DNA of 64,000 nt from Oenococcus kitaharae (GCF_025758695.1 NZ_JANJQP010000003.1:310001-374000), one strand, 5' to 3'; shown: positions 7,705 through 14,393, counted from the stretch's first letter. Notes: generated from the letters alone by a model not told the origin. Numbers and translations are program-made.

Positions 7705-7903
7705 AAATGAAGCATGGAACTTACTCGATAGGGCAAGTTCATACAGTACCCGACTAGAGAAAATGATCGGCAGCTTAAAACTAGATGAGTTAAATAGCAA
7801 GCAAGCTATCATCAGGCTAAGCGTGATCTTGTCGCTCTCGCAAGCCATTAGAGATGATATCAAGACCTTTAAAGAGGTTACTCAGATAGCCAGACCAAGT
7901 TAA
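7697..7903 (+). CDS. small protein of unknown function, satellite accessory gene 2
   Basis: This is a 68-residue helical protein starting MIENEAWNLLDRAS, with no recognised domain. Its ATG lies within the last codons of the preceding gene (8-nt overlap), so translation is likely coupled. It is followed by an intrinsic terminator, making a two-gene operon. The pairing of two short helical proteins could suggest a complex, but I cannot support a specific role. Confidence 0.65.
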   Translation: MIENEAWNLLDRASSYSTRLEKMIGSLKLDELNSKQAIIRLSVILSLSQAIRDDIKTFKEVTQIARPS

Positions 7904-7915
7904 CGAATAAAGAAA

Positions 7916-7941
7916 AAGCGTCCATTATGGGCGTTTTTGTT
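7916..7941 (+). terminator. intrinsic terminator of the two-gene operon near attL
   Basis: AAGCGTCC (7916-7923) pairs with GGGCGTTT (7929-7936), with two G-U pairs, and T-rich sequence follows. Confidence 0.75.
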
Positions 7942-8211
7942 TGCTTAACGGGGATGTTTTAAGTGTGCTTGCAAGCACGGTTGTTAATATTTTGCTGTGT
8001 GGACGTATCCACGGCCATCAAAATAATGCCGGCTTAAAACTTTGACTGCCCCCCCTATCTTTGCTTGCAGGAAGAGCGCACACATTGCCGTTGTCTCGTG
8101 TCAAAGTAAAATTTTTAAATATTTTTTATAGGGGGCTCTAGCAGCGTCTAAACCATGCGGTTAAGGCGTTTTTGCCTATTAAAATGACTCAAAATTACTG
8201 CTTATTCCAAC

Positions 8212-8295
8212 CCTAAAAGCAGCTTTTCAAGTTCATTCAGCTAAGCTGAAATATGCTTTTGAGTGATTGACAAAGAGTATTAGATACTAGATAAT
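8212..8295 (+). promoter_or_regulatory. toxin-antitoxin promoter with palindromic operators
   Basis: TTGACA (8267-8272), a 17-bp spacer and GATAAT (8290-8295) make a near-consensus promoter. Upstream lie a perfect dyad TTCAGCT-A-AGCTGAA (8236-8250) and AAAAGC-A-GCTTTT just before it. These are likely operators for the HigA-like antitoxin. The predicted transcription start is near 8302, inside the toxin reading frame. Confidence 0.75.
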
Positions 8296-8301
8296 GAACT
8301 T

Positions 8302-8640
8302 ACGGAAATATACTACACACAATCTTTTGAGAAGTCGATCAAGAAGAATCATCTCGCTAGGGATGAGGAACAAGTCAAACAAGAGTTTGAGAATAAAATT
8401 ATCGAGTACCTTTCTCAAAGACCAGATACAAGGATATTTCCTAAGTCGGGTGCAGGTATCGGCCATGTTTGGAAGATTAGAGTCATCGAGAACGATTACC
8501 GGATTATCTATTACGCCAAAAGAGGGCAAGATATCTTTGCACTCATTATCTTTGCTAAAGCGTCTGAAGAGAATTTAAGCTCTGATGAAAAGAAACTAAT
8601 CAAAAAGTTAGTAGAAAGGATTGAACAAAAACATGGATAA
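8302..8640 (+). CDS. RelE/HigB-family toxin with no canonical start codon
   Basis: The reading frame encodes about 112 residues beginning (T)EIYYTQSFEKSIKKN. It contains VWKIRVIENDYRIIYYAK and FALIIFAKASEENLS, the strand pattern of RelE-type mRNA interferases. The frame is closed upstream by TAG at 8281 and has no ATG, GTG or TTG anywhere before the conserved core. The possible starts are ATA 8284 (6 nt after AAAGAG) or ACG 8302. ACG 8302 lies exactly 6 nt after the -10 box, where leaderless genes of this window place ATG. So either the start codon has mutated and the toxin is silent, or a weak start limits it. The frame overlaps the antitoxin start by 8 nt. Confidence 0.72.
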   Translation, partial: TEIYYTQSFEKSIKKNHLARDEEQVKQEFENKIIEYLSQRPDTRIFPKSGAGIGHVWKIRVIENDYRIIYYAKRGQDIFALIIFAKASEENLSSDEKKLIKKLVERIEQKHG

Positions 8641-8977
8641 AGAAGATATGAAGTTGTTAGAAGAGAGTATCGGGGATGTTTCTAAAGCATTGACGGGCGA
8701 TCTGAGTGGTATTGCTGAGATTGTGCATATTGATGAAAACACCCGTGTCCGTCATTCTGTTAAAGTGAGGAAACTGAATGATGACGATTTCAATAAAGAA
8801 TCACTGAAGAAAATTAGAATCACTTTAAACATGGACCAAGATAATTTCGCTAATTTTATGGGTGTTTCAGTCAATACAGTTAAAGCATGGGAGCGAGGCA
8901 GAAATAAGCCATCAGGCAGCAGCTTGCGGCTACTGTCTTTAATTAATCGTCATCCCCGACTGGTTAAAACTGCTTAA
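8633..8977 (+). CDS. HigA-type antitoxin, XRE-family HTH
   Basis: This 114-residue protein has a C-terminal helix-turn-helix (about residues 60-95: IRITLNMDQDNFANFMGVSV, then NTVKAWERGRNKPS). The arrangement resembles HigA/NadS-like antitoxins with a toxin-binding N-terminal part. It would neutralise the upstream RelE-like toxin and repress the shared promoter through the palindromes at 8212-8250. ATG 8633 overlaps the toxin stop, indicating coupling. An in-frame TTG at 8621 is too close to the AAAGG SD. Toxin-first order is typical of higBA-like pairs. Confidence 0.85.
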   Translation: MDKEDMKLLEESIGDVSKALTGDLSGIAEIVHIDENTRVRHSVKVRKLNDDDFNKESLKKIRITLNMDQDNFANFMGVSVNTVKAWERGRNKPSGSSLRLLSLINRHPRLVKTA

Positions 8978-9003
8978 TCTGAGTGCATAGATAACCATTC
9001 CAC

Positions 9004-9034
9004 AACCGTTTTAGTCATACTAAGGCGGTTTTTT
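9004..9034 (+). terminator. intrinsic terminator of toxin-antitoxin operon
   Basis: AACCG with CGGTT and, inside, TTAGT with ACTAA form an interrupted stem at 9004-9030, followed by a T-run. Confidence 0.78.
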
Positions 9035-9131
9035 ATTGCCTAGCGGAATGAATTTTTATGAAAAACGACTTTTTTTAGAAGGGTGAAGCATACCGTTCAG
9101 TAGCCGATCATTGCTTAGCAGAAAAACCGTA

Positions 9132-9660
9132 GGGGGGATGGCTATCTACACTCAGGCAGCCTAAAGGACTGCTGTCAGGCTGTTAGAGTCAATCTGATCT
9201 GTTAGGTAGAGACAATGAAACAAGTTATATCTATGGTTATATGGCGTATCTGAGAAGCCAACAGACTATCACTAGTTTAGTGGTAAAGTGGGCGATATCT
9301 GTCGATTATTGACTTGTTTTTAGCTATTTTTACGCTGTTTTAGCTAGATTAACACCACTTTCCTATTACATGATAAGTGGCCATAGGCCTGATCTGCCGC
9401 TGCTGCCAACGCTGCTCAGAACCTGCTAAAACTTGTCATCAAAACAACCATACAGACAAGCTGACTCGACTATTTACCGACTCAGAGAACCATTACCTTG
9501 TCAGAGGGTAGTGGTATGGTCTTATAGCTATCGCTGAAAGGGCTACTGCTCTGTTATGCCCTTATACGTGCGGGGCTTTTATGCTCTAAAACGGGTAGAA
9601 TATTACGGCATGTTTAAAACAAAAATGCCGTTAGATAGGCGTTTGTAGGCCTGACCCCCC
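9132..9660. ncRNA. candidate large structured noncoding RNA in the satellite
   Basis: This is the core of a 1.35-kb stretch (8978-10332) without credible ORFs. GGGGGG (9132-9137) can pair with CCCCCC (9655-9660), and GGCTA (9140-9144) with TAGGCC (9646-9651, one bulge), closing a domain of about 530 nt. Inside are several strong local hairpins. TATCACTA/TAGTGGTA is at 9267-9285 and CTGACTCG/CGACTCAG at 9461-9485 (one mismatch). ACCATTACC/GGTAGTGGT is at 9489-9515, AAGGGC/GCCCTT at 9538-9563, and ACGGCAT/ATGCCGT at 9605-9631. Large ornate RNAs (GOLLD, ROOL) are known from Lactobacillales phage regions. Whether this is one of them or new cannot be decided here. Strand is not certain and was pairing-tested as +. 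Confidence 0.4.
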
Positions 9661-9699
9661 GGTAGGTAAAAAGTTTTGCAAAATCGATATTTTTTACAA

Positions 9700-9736
9700 G
9701 TCAGGGTTGTTGAGTACGGTACCTCCGTGAACCAAC
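9700..9736. repeat. nested inverted repeat, unexplained
   Basis: GGTT (9705-9708) with AACC (9730-9733) encloses ACGG (9716-9719) with CCGT (9725-9728). It lies between the RNA candidate and the repeat cluster, and could be a binding or packaging site. Confidence 0.35.
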
Positions 9737-9820
9737 ATGGGGGCGGGCAATGTTTATCAGCAGCCAGTTCAGGCAACTACTCGAGCTGAAGATAGTGGTT
9801 AAATGTTGTCCTGTTTCATT

Positions 9821-10136
9821 GCAGGTTTTTGCAGGTTTTACTGTCTAAATAGAACTGTTTTACCGAATTATTTAACTCTTTTTAGTCATTTTTATGTTAG
9901 GTTTTTGCAGGTTTTAGGCTAGCAAAAGCAAGCATTTAGGCCATCTTTTGCCATCATTTAACGTTAGGTTTTGCAAGGGTCTTAGACCATCAAATACCAG
10001 CATGCAACCTTAACAATTCTTAGCATGTAAGCCTGATCTAACGCCTTTAGAGTGCCGATATGACGGCTTGCAACCTTTGCAACCTTTTGTTTCTTGGTTG
10101 CAGCGTTTGTGTGCAACGTTTTTAGGTTGTGTTGCA
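9821..10136. repeat. cluster of GCAGGTTTT / GCAACCT repeats
   Basis: GCAGGTTTTTGCAGGTTTTA (9821-9840) is a tandem pair. TAGGTTTTTGCAGGTTTTAG recurs near 9899-9918 and TTAGGTTTTGCAAGG near 9964. The opposite orientation (TTGCAACCTTTGCAACCTTT) is at 10069-10088, with further GGTTGCA/TGCAAC units to 10136. The repeats are iteron-like and separate from the origin at 11215-11513. Nothing coding is seen between here and 10333. Confidence 0.55.
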
Positions 10137-10320
10137 GCAGATTGACTCCCTAAATTTCATTTTTTGGCAATTTTACGTAAAGCGTCATCTATGCGCCGTT
10201 CTTCTTTTAGCAGCACCCTAGCCCCCGTATGACCCTATATCATGACTTTTTACTTAAAGATGTACAAGCACACGAATAGCTTAAACGTACTGTAATCGCT
10301 ATTTTTTGGCTTCTACGAAT

Positions 10321-10332
10321 TAAAATAGACTT
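10321..10332 (+). promoter_or_regulatory. -10 element 6 nt before a satellite regulator gene
   Basis: TAAAAT (10321-10326), 6 nt, then ATG 10333. No SD is present, so a leaderless transcript is predicted. Confidence 0.5.
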
Positions 10333-10773
10333 ATGAGTCAGCCAGTGATTGATAAGTTTGTGATTAAAACGATCCGTATTCTTTGCCAGAGTCTGCATTA
10401 CTGCCAGTCGTTTCCTGATAGACCCTTTGTCTTGGCTGATGAGAATGTTTATCGTTGTGGCGACTTGGCTGCTGCCATTGTTTCAGCCTTAAAAGATTGT
10501 CCACTATTAACGGCTAGGTATACCAGTCCTGAAGCCAAGAATACGTTTAAACTTGCTTTGTCCTTAAAGGATATCCAAGCCATGATCCATAGAGGCCGAA
10601 CACAGACCTGTATCATGCTGAATATTGAACGGGAAACATTTATCAAAGCGCTGACCTTAGTGAATGTAATGGCAGTGGCTGAAGCGGTTAAGCGCTCGCC
10701 TATACAAAAGGTCTGCATGCTCGATCATATTTTTGCCTATAACCCGAGAAAGACGTTGATGAAAGTTGACTGA
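10333..10773 (+). CDS. satellite protein, degenerate HTH, paralogue of next gene
   Basis: This 146-residue protein has no confident family assignment. Its C-terminal part (SLKDIQAMIHRGRTQTCIML, then NIERETFIKAL) aligns by eye with the HTH part of the following gene (SIKELCTAFHCSETTISRRL, then RIERAYFAAHF), so the two look like diverged tandem duplicates. The recognition-helix region here is less canonical. The size and HTH position resemble phage late-transcription regulators of the ArpU/RinA kind, but that is only a resemblance. The gene overlaps the next by 8 nt. It is transcribed toward the helicase gene, convergent with the replication module. Confidence 0.7.
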   Translation: MSQPVIDKFVIKTIRILCQSLHYCQSFPDRPFVLADENVYRCGDLAAAIVSALKDCPLLTARYTSPEAKNTFKLALSLKDIQAMIHRGRTQTCIMLNIERETFIKALTLVNVMAVAEAVKRSPIQKVCMLDHIFAYNPRKTLMKVD

Positions 10774-11173
10774 GAAGCCCTTAAACAGAGCTATTGACTG
10801 TGTCTGTGGTCAATACTTGATCTTAGCTTGTCGGCGCTTGTGGCGTTTTGAAGATACGCTGAGTCCTTATTTTGCCTATAAAAAAGCCCGTAGAAGCGCT
10901 GATGATGATGAATCGTTTGCTAGACAAGATGAGCTATTAAGAACGCTGTATCACTTATTTCAGGCTTGCCCTGTGTTAAAAGCCAAGTACAGCAGAAGAA
11001 CTTTATCAATCAAAGAACTCTGCACAGCTTTTCATTGTTCAGAGACTACGATCAGCAGACGGCTAAGAATTGAACGGGCTTATTTTGCCGCCCATTTTAA
11101 GCTGTTTGATCTGAGCCAGTTAGGCAATGAGATACAAGATAGGAATTATAAAGGCATTGTGCTAAATATTTAA
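10766..11173 (+). CDS. satellite HTH regulator (sigma-region-4/ArpU-like)
   Basis: This 135-residue protein has a recognisable helix-turn-helix in the C-terminal half (LSIKELCTAFHCSETTISRR). The start is TTG 10766, overlapping the end of the preceding gene. The next in-frame start candidates would remove conserved N-terminal helices shared with the paralogue. The role is probably DNA binding and control of satellite genes or of the helper phage, an inference from fold type and location. No sign of a catalytic domain is seen. Confidence 0.7.
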   Translation: MTEKPLNRAIDCVCGQYLILACRRLWRFEDTLSPYFAYKKARRSADDDESFARQDELLRTLYHLFQACPVLKAKYSRRTLSIKELCTAFHCSETTISRRLRIERAYFAAHFKLFDLSQLGNEIQDRNYKGIVLNI

Positions 11174-11214
11174 ACCATCCCCGTCGAGGATCATTTTTAA
11201 CATATCAGGTAAAA

Positions 11215-11513
11215 AACTCACATAGGTAACATGGCGACTCACACGGACAAACCCAGCAACCACGGGCATTAGAGGGGTAAATGTGAGTATGTGAGTTATT
11301 TTTGCTCAAACTATCTATAATTACTTTTTATTTTTTTATTTTTTTATTTTTTCTATTTCAAGACTTTTAGAGAAAATTAACTCACATACTCACATAGATA
11401 CGTTAAAAATGCCTTTATAGCAAGGCTTGAACAGTTTTCACAATGTGAGTTTTCTGACTTTTATGTGAGTTTTTAGTCGTTTTATGTGAGTTATTTAAGC
11501 TTTTATGTGAGTT
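11215..11513. other. probable satellite replication origin with iterons around an AT-rich tract
   Basis: Here 375 bp lack genes between the HTH gene and the helicase gene. A perfect 18-bp inverted repeat, ATGTGAGTATGTGAGTTA (11281-11298) and its complement (11378-11395), flanks an 80-bp almost pure A/T tract. Four direct ATGTGAGTT units start at 11443, 11463, 11484 and 11505, about two helical turns apart, and one inverted unit lies at 11215-11223. In SaPI-type islands the Rep helicase binds iterons flanking an AT-rich region just downstream of rep, and the same placement is seen here. Confidence 0.75.
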
Positions 11514-11529
11514 TTTTGAGTTCAGATAA

Positions 11530-11552
11530 TAAAAAAGACCTTTCGGTCTTAG
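11530..11552 (-). terminator. terminator of the satellite replication operon
   Basis: On the minus strand AAGACC-GAAA-GGTCTT is followed by T's. A GNRA-type tetraloop closes the stem, and the stop codon of the helicase gene overlaps it. Confidence 0.85.
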
Positions 11553-12868
11553 GCTTTTATTTTTGTGTAGCCTGGTAAATGACTCCAGTTAGCATATTGC
11601 CAATCGGGATTAGCTGCCATAATCATGTTGATTTCATTTCTTATCGTTGTCCTTTCTTTTGGTTTGAGATATTGCTGACCTGTACGATCTATGACTTGTC
11701 CTAATAATTCTCTCAGTGAGAAATGTGTTCCGATGAGTGTATCGGCTAGAATATCATCCAAGCTGTCTGTGATATCATCGCTTGCCAGATAGTCATTTTG
11801 CAAACTTTCGATCTGTTTGGTTTCGGCTTTGGTCGGGAAGATGGAATAAGCGTCACGATACAGAGAAACAGCTTGTCCCCAGAGCTGTGTTATCTCGTTA
11901 TGAAGCTGATCTGTTTGACTAAGGTCTGTGATATCGGCTGTGCGCTTATCAGCGTTAGGATGTAAAACAAAGTATCTACGGTTACCAGTCCGATCTTTTA
12001 ACGGTATCGGGTCATTAGTCGTCATGCCGATGACAAAGTTCTTAGCATACTTACGGGAGGTTCTTTCATAAGGCGCTCTGAATTGCAAAGTTGTTTCTGT
12101 GATAAAACTCTTCGTATCTTCAAAGCCTGTATGCTTGCTTGCTTTCATCTCATCATCATTGACGATCCAAGCGCCTAACATAATGGCTTGATTGTCTTTG
12201 TCCTTAAAGTCGCTGATATTATCCGTATACCATTCAGGACGAATGGCTAACATATTGAAGAATGTTGTTTTGCCAGTGCCAGGAGCGCCTTGCAAAAGTA
12301 AAACAAAGTCAAATTTAGCTGTGGGCTGAAAAACCTTTGTGACTGCGCCGACTAACCAGATAGCAAACATTCTCACATTGATCTCTGTCTGCTCCACGCC
12401 TAGCCATTTATGCATAAAGCCTGTGAGATGGTCTTGTTGATCCCAGTCCTTAAACGCTGTATTCAGGTAATCTTTTAGCGGATTATAGTGGTTGGCGTGT
12501 GCCAAGTCGTTAACGGCTTGAAAAGCAAGGTCGGTTCTGATCTGATAGATAAATTGTGAATCAGCATAAGATATCAAAGCACTTATCAAGTCATCATTGA
12601 AAGCGCCTGTGTGAATCGTGAATGAACCGATTTGTAAGTCTGTAGGATAAACAATTTCGATCTGTTGGGCAAAGTCGTTATATTTAATCACGGTTTGGCC
12701 AAAGGGTCGCAGCATAACAGATAGAATCTGCTTCGCATTGGTTAGGTCATTGGCTTTCAGAGAACCGTCCATATTTCTATGGAAAGAATCACGAATCGGG
12801 GATGTTGCTAATTGCTCGATTTCCTGATCGCTTGCTAGGGTCTGAATTTGTGGCTTGACAATCTTCAT
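11549..12868 (-). CDS. VapE/SF3-like replicative helicase of the satellite
   Basis: This is a 439-residue P-loop protein. Walker A is LLLQGAPGTGKTTFF at about residue 190. The stretch DNISDFKDKDNQAIMLGAWI, then VNDDEM, forms the Walker B region, followed by FVIGMTTNDP (sensor) and DRTGNRRYFVLHP, where the arginine finger is expected. This order is that of virulence-associated protein E and phage/satellite SF3-like helicases, which load at the origin and unwind it. It is the last gene of the leftward replication module. Its 3' end abuts the iteron region it probably recognises. A primase domain is not evident in the N-terminal 150 residues. Confidence 0.88.
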   Translation of the reverse strand: MKIVKPQIQTLASDQEIEQLATSPIRDSFHRNMDGSLKANDLTNAKQILSVMLRPFGQTVIKYNDFAQQIEIVYPTDLQIGSFTIHTGAFNDDLISALISYADSQFIYQIRTDLAFQAVNDLAHANHYNPLKDYLNTAFKDWDQQDHLTGFMHKWLGVEQTEINVRMFAIWLVGAVTKVFQPTAKFDFVLLLQGAPGTGKTTFFNMLAIRPEWYTDNISDFKDKDNQAIMLGAWIVNDDEMKASKHTGFEDTKSFITETTLQFRAPYERTSRKYAKNFVIGMTTNDPIPLKDRTGNRRYFVLHPNADKRTADITDLSQTDQLHNEITQLWGQAVSLYRDAYSIFPTKAETKQIESLQNDYLASDDITDSLDDILADTLIGTHFSLRELLGQVIDRTGQQYLKPKERTTIRNEINMIMAANPDWQYANWSHLPGYTKIKA

Positions 12869-12870
12869 GC

Positions 12871-13086
12871 TTATCTCGTATCTGCCTTTTGAGTCAGCTC
12901 ATAGAATGAAGCCAGCAGTTTTGTTAAATCGGGGTCTTGATTTGGAATATTCAGATAGCCAGCAACTTGATTATTCAATTCTGCCAGCGCATGCTGATAA
13001 GTTTCTGCCAAGATTTTCAGCCCTTTCAAAGAATAGTTACTAAAGAACTGTTTATCTTTGGACTCGATTGTTTTGTAGTCTGCCAT
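12871..13086 (-). CDS. small satellite protein of unknown function (71 aa)
   Basis: This 71-residue helical protein lies within the replication module, 2 nt before the helicase start and 1 nt after the upstream gene. No motif is recognised. The tight packing indicates the same transcript. It may be a helicase partner or loader, but only position suggests that. Confidence 0.65.
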   Translation of the reverse strand: MADYKTIESKDKQFFSNYSLKGLKILAETYQHALAELNNQVAGYLNIPNQDPDLTKLLASFYELTQKADTR

Positions 13087-13087
13087 G

Positions 13088-13360
13088 TTAATTTACCTCC
13101 CGATCAATCGCCCGAATATCTACCAGCTCATCCCCGCAATGCTGCTCTAATTGTTGGGCAAGTTGTTCGATAACGGCATAATTTTCTAGCTGCCGATAAT
13201 ACTTAGCTGCCAGTTTTGGATATCCTTTTGCTAGTAACGACTCATATTCAGCAGCTAAGAACTGCTGTCCGAATAACGCTCTTAAGTTGATCCGATGTAG
13301 ATACGTTTCTAAGCTCCTATATAAGGCCTTGTAATTGGTTTCTGTTAAGCCGTTAATCAT
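13088..13360 (-). CDS. small satellite protein of unknown function (90 aa)
   Basis: This 90-residue helical protein is rich in Tyr, Leu and Gln, with no recognised domain, signal or membrane segment. It overlaps the upstream replication HTH gene by 8 nt, and the next gene follows after 1 nt. It is therefore a middle gene of the leftward replication operon. Confidence 0.65.
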   Translation of the reverse strand: MINGLTETNYKALYRSLETYLHRINLRALFGQQFLAAEYESLLAKGYPKLAAKYYRQLENYAVIEQLAQQLEQHCGDELVDIRAIDREVN

Positions 13361-13919
13361 GCTGAAGGCCTTTCTGTCGTTGGCTGTTAGCTAGAGCTTG
13401 AATGACCTTTTTATAGAGATTGTAGCCAGCGATCACGCCATGCATACGCTCGTTGCTGTGATCTACTCTTGCTTGAGCTTGAGCAACAAAAGCAGCCAAC
13501 TCGTTATCATCAATCGGGATATAGTTGCCTTTGTTATCGCCGACTGTAATTGTGGCTAGGGGTAGATGATACTTAGCTGTGAGAATATGCGTGTAAGCCG
13601 AGAATGTCCGCTCGTTTAAGTGCAGCAGCTTAGCCAGCGTACTAACTGTACGGGCATTAGCCAGACCCAGAGGAACAGTGTTAGCCACCACTTTGAGATA
13701 AGTGGGAATCTTGAAATTATCGAAATAACCGTGTGTGCTGATTTCCGGCATGCCAGCTAATTCAAGCTGTTGGAACTTACTAGCCTGCTTTTCGCTTGTG
13801 TTTTCGCTATTATTAAAGGTAGTTAGACTCTTTTTGTCTAGCTGTTTCTTCGATCTGTTAGCGCCAGTGCCGTCCAAAGCTGAAGCGTTAGCAGATTTTT
13901 TTATATCTTTATTTGTCAT
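13353..13919 (-). CDS. winged-HTH replication protein of the satellite
   Basis: In this 188-residue protein, residues about 65-140 (LANARTVSTLAKLLHLNERT, then FSAYTHIL) form a winged helix. The wing ends in GDNKGNYIPIDDNELAAFVA, a pattern seen in Firmicutes phage and island replication proteins. The N-terminal 60 residues are polar and low in complexity (Asn, Ser, Lys rich), probably disordered. It likely helps recruit the downstream helicase to DNA. No primase catalytic motif is visible. Confidence 0.7.
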   Translation of the reverse strand: MTNKDIKKSANASALDGTGANRSKKQLDKKSLTTFNNSENTSEKQASKFQQLELAGMPEISTHGYFDNFKIPTYLKVVANTVPLGLANARTVSTLAKLLHLNERTFSAYTHILTAKYHLPLATITVGDNKGNYIPIDDNELAAFVAQAQARVDHSNERMHGVIAGYNLYKKVIQALANSQRQKGLQHD

Positions 13920-13937
13920 TTTTGATTGTCCTGATTT

Positions 13938-14135
13938 CTATTTGATTTGTTTTTTATCCAGATACGCCAGCATATCCGTTGTTTTATACAGTTTTAAGCT
14001 GCCGAAGACAATCGGGTGTAGTTTGCCTTGATTAACCAATGTGTCGAAGGAACGAACGTTAAAGCCGAATAACTTGGGGATGTCTTTACGCCTAAAAGTT
14101 ACAGGCCAGAATTTATTTTCATTTTCCATATTCAT
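13938..14135 (-). CDS. AlpA/excisionase-like DNA-binding protein
   Basis: This 65-residue protein carries a MerR-like winged HTH of the excisionase/AlpA type: FRRKDIPKLFGFNVRSFDTL, then VNQGKLHPIVFGSLKLYKTTD. In satellites such proteins promote excision or activate the replication module. It stands near the start of the leftward operon, opposite the repressor, the usual place for such a gene. The SD is ATGGAGG before ATG 14135. Confidence 0.78.
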   Translation of the reverse strand: MNMENENKFWPVTFRRKDIPKLFGFNVRSFDTLVNQGKLHPIVFGSLKLYKTTDMLAYLDKKQIK

Positions 14136-14193
14136 AAATGAGCCTCCATATTTGAAACAAAATGACTGATGATGTTTTCATAGTGGCTGCCAT
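14119..14193 (-). CDS. possible 24-aa ORF overlapping the excisionase-like start
   Basis: ATG 14193 follows GAAAGGA and reads MAATMKTSSVILFQIWRLIY, then EYGK. It stops 17 nt inside the next gene. It could be a coupling ORF that carries ribosomes to the excisionase-like start, or chance. Confidence 0.25.
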   Translation of the reverse strand: MAATMKTSSVILFQIWRLIYEYGK

Positions 14194-14207
14194 TGTTTCC
14201 TTTCTAA

Positions 14208-14393
14208 TTAATTACTTGATCCGATATTCAATTTTTGTAGAGCATTCTCAAGGCGTTCTTTTTGACTGTTGTTCAAGTCTTCAGGATATCTGAGCCATAC
14301 CGAGAGGTTTGAAGCGTTGGTGTGCGCCTCGTGGGCTACCTCATACATTTTTACTCCTGAATCTTTAATCATCTTTCGGTAATTCTTTGCCAT
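14208..14393 (-). CDS. Cro-like small HTH protein
   Basis: In this 61-residue protein, MAKNYRKMIKDSGVKMYEVA, then HEAHTNASNLSVWLR resembles a short Cro/XRE HTH. I chose ATG 14393, with TGAGGA 4-5 nt upstream, over a far upstream in-frame ATG (14492) that would add a hydrophobic stretch covering the promoter region. It is the first gene of the leftward module, divergent from the repressor at 14523, a typical lysis/lysogeny-style switch layout. Confidence 0.7.
   Translation of the reverse strand: MAKNYRKMIKDSGVKMYEVAHEAHTNASNLSVWLRYPEDLNNSQKERLENALQKLNIGSSN

Larger units (their letters stand above)
7904..8301. other. 398-bp gene-free stretch with palindromes and a possible pseudoknot RNA
   Basis: No convincing coding sequence is seen. 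The stretch holds a terminator (7916-7941), a perfect 14-bp palindrome GTGCTTGCAAGCAC (7965-7978) and a hairpin GTGGA-CGTA-TCCAC near 7998-8011. Two interleaved pairings (8041-8135) are also present: TTTGAC (8041-8046) with GTCAAA (8100-8105), and CCCCCTAT (8051-8058) with ATAGGGGG (8128-8135). They cross, giving pseudoknot topology. The right end is the toxin-antitoxin promoter. Confidence 0.45.

Noticed and set aside
8294-8578. 94-codon ATG frame read as a gene
   Set aside because: It overlaps the RelE-like toxin in another frame. Its product is Ser/Arg/Leu-rich with no family character, while the toxin frame shows conserved motifs.
9736-9850. 32-codon ATG frame starting at 9748 in the noncoding part of the island
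   Set aside because: No ribosome site and no conserved features. It runs into the repeat cluster.
11281-11513. CRISPR array
   Set aside because: The repeats are 8-9 bp at 20-21 bp spacing with no spacers of unique 30-bp size. They fit iterons.
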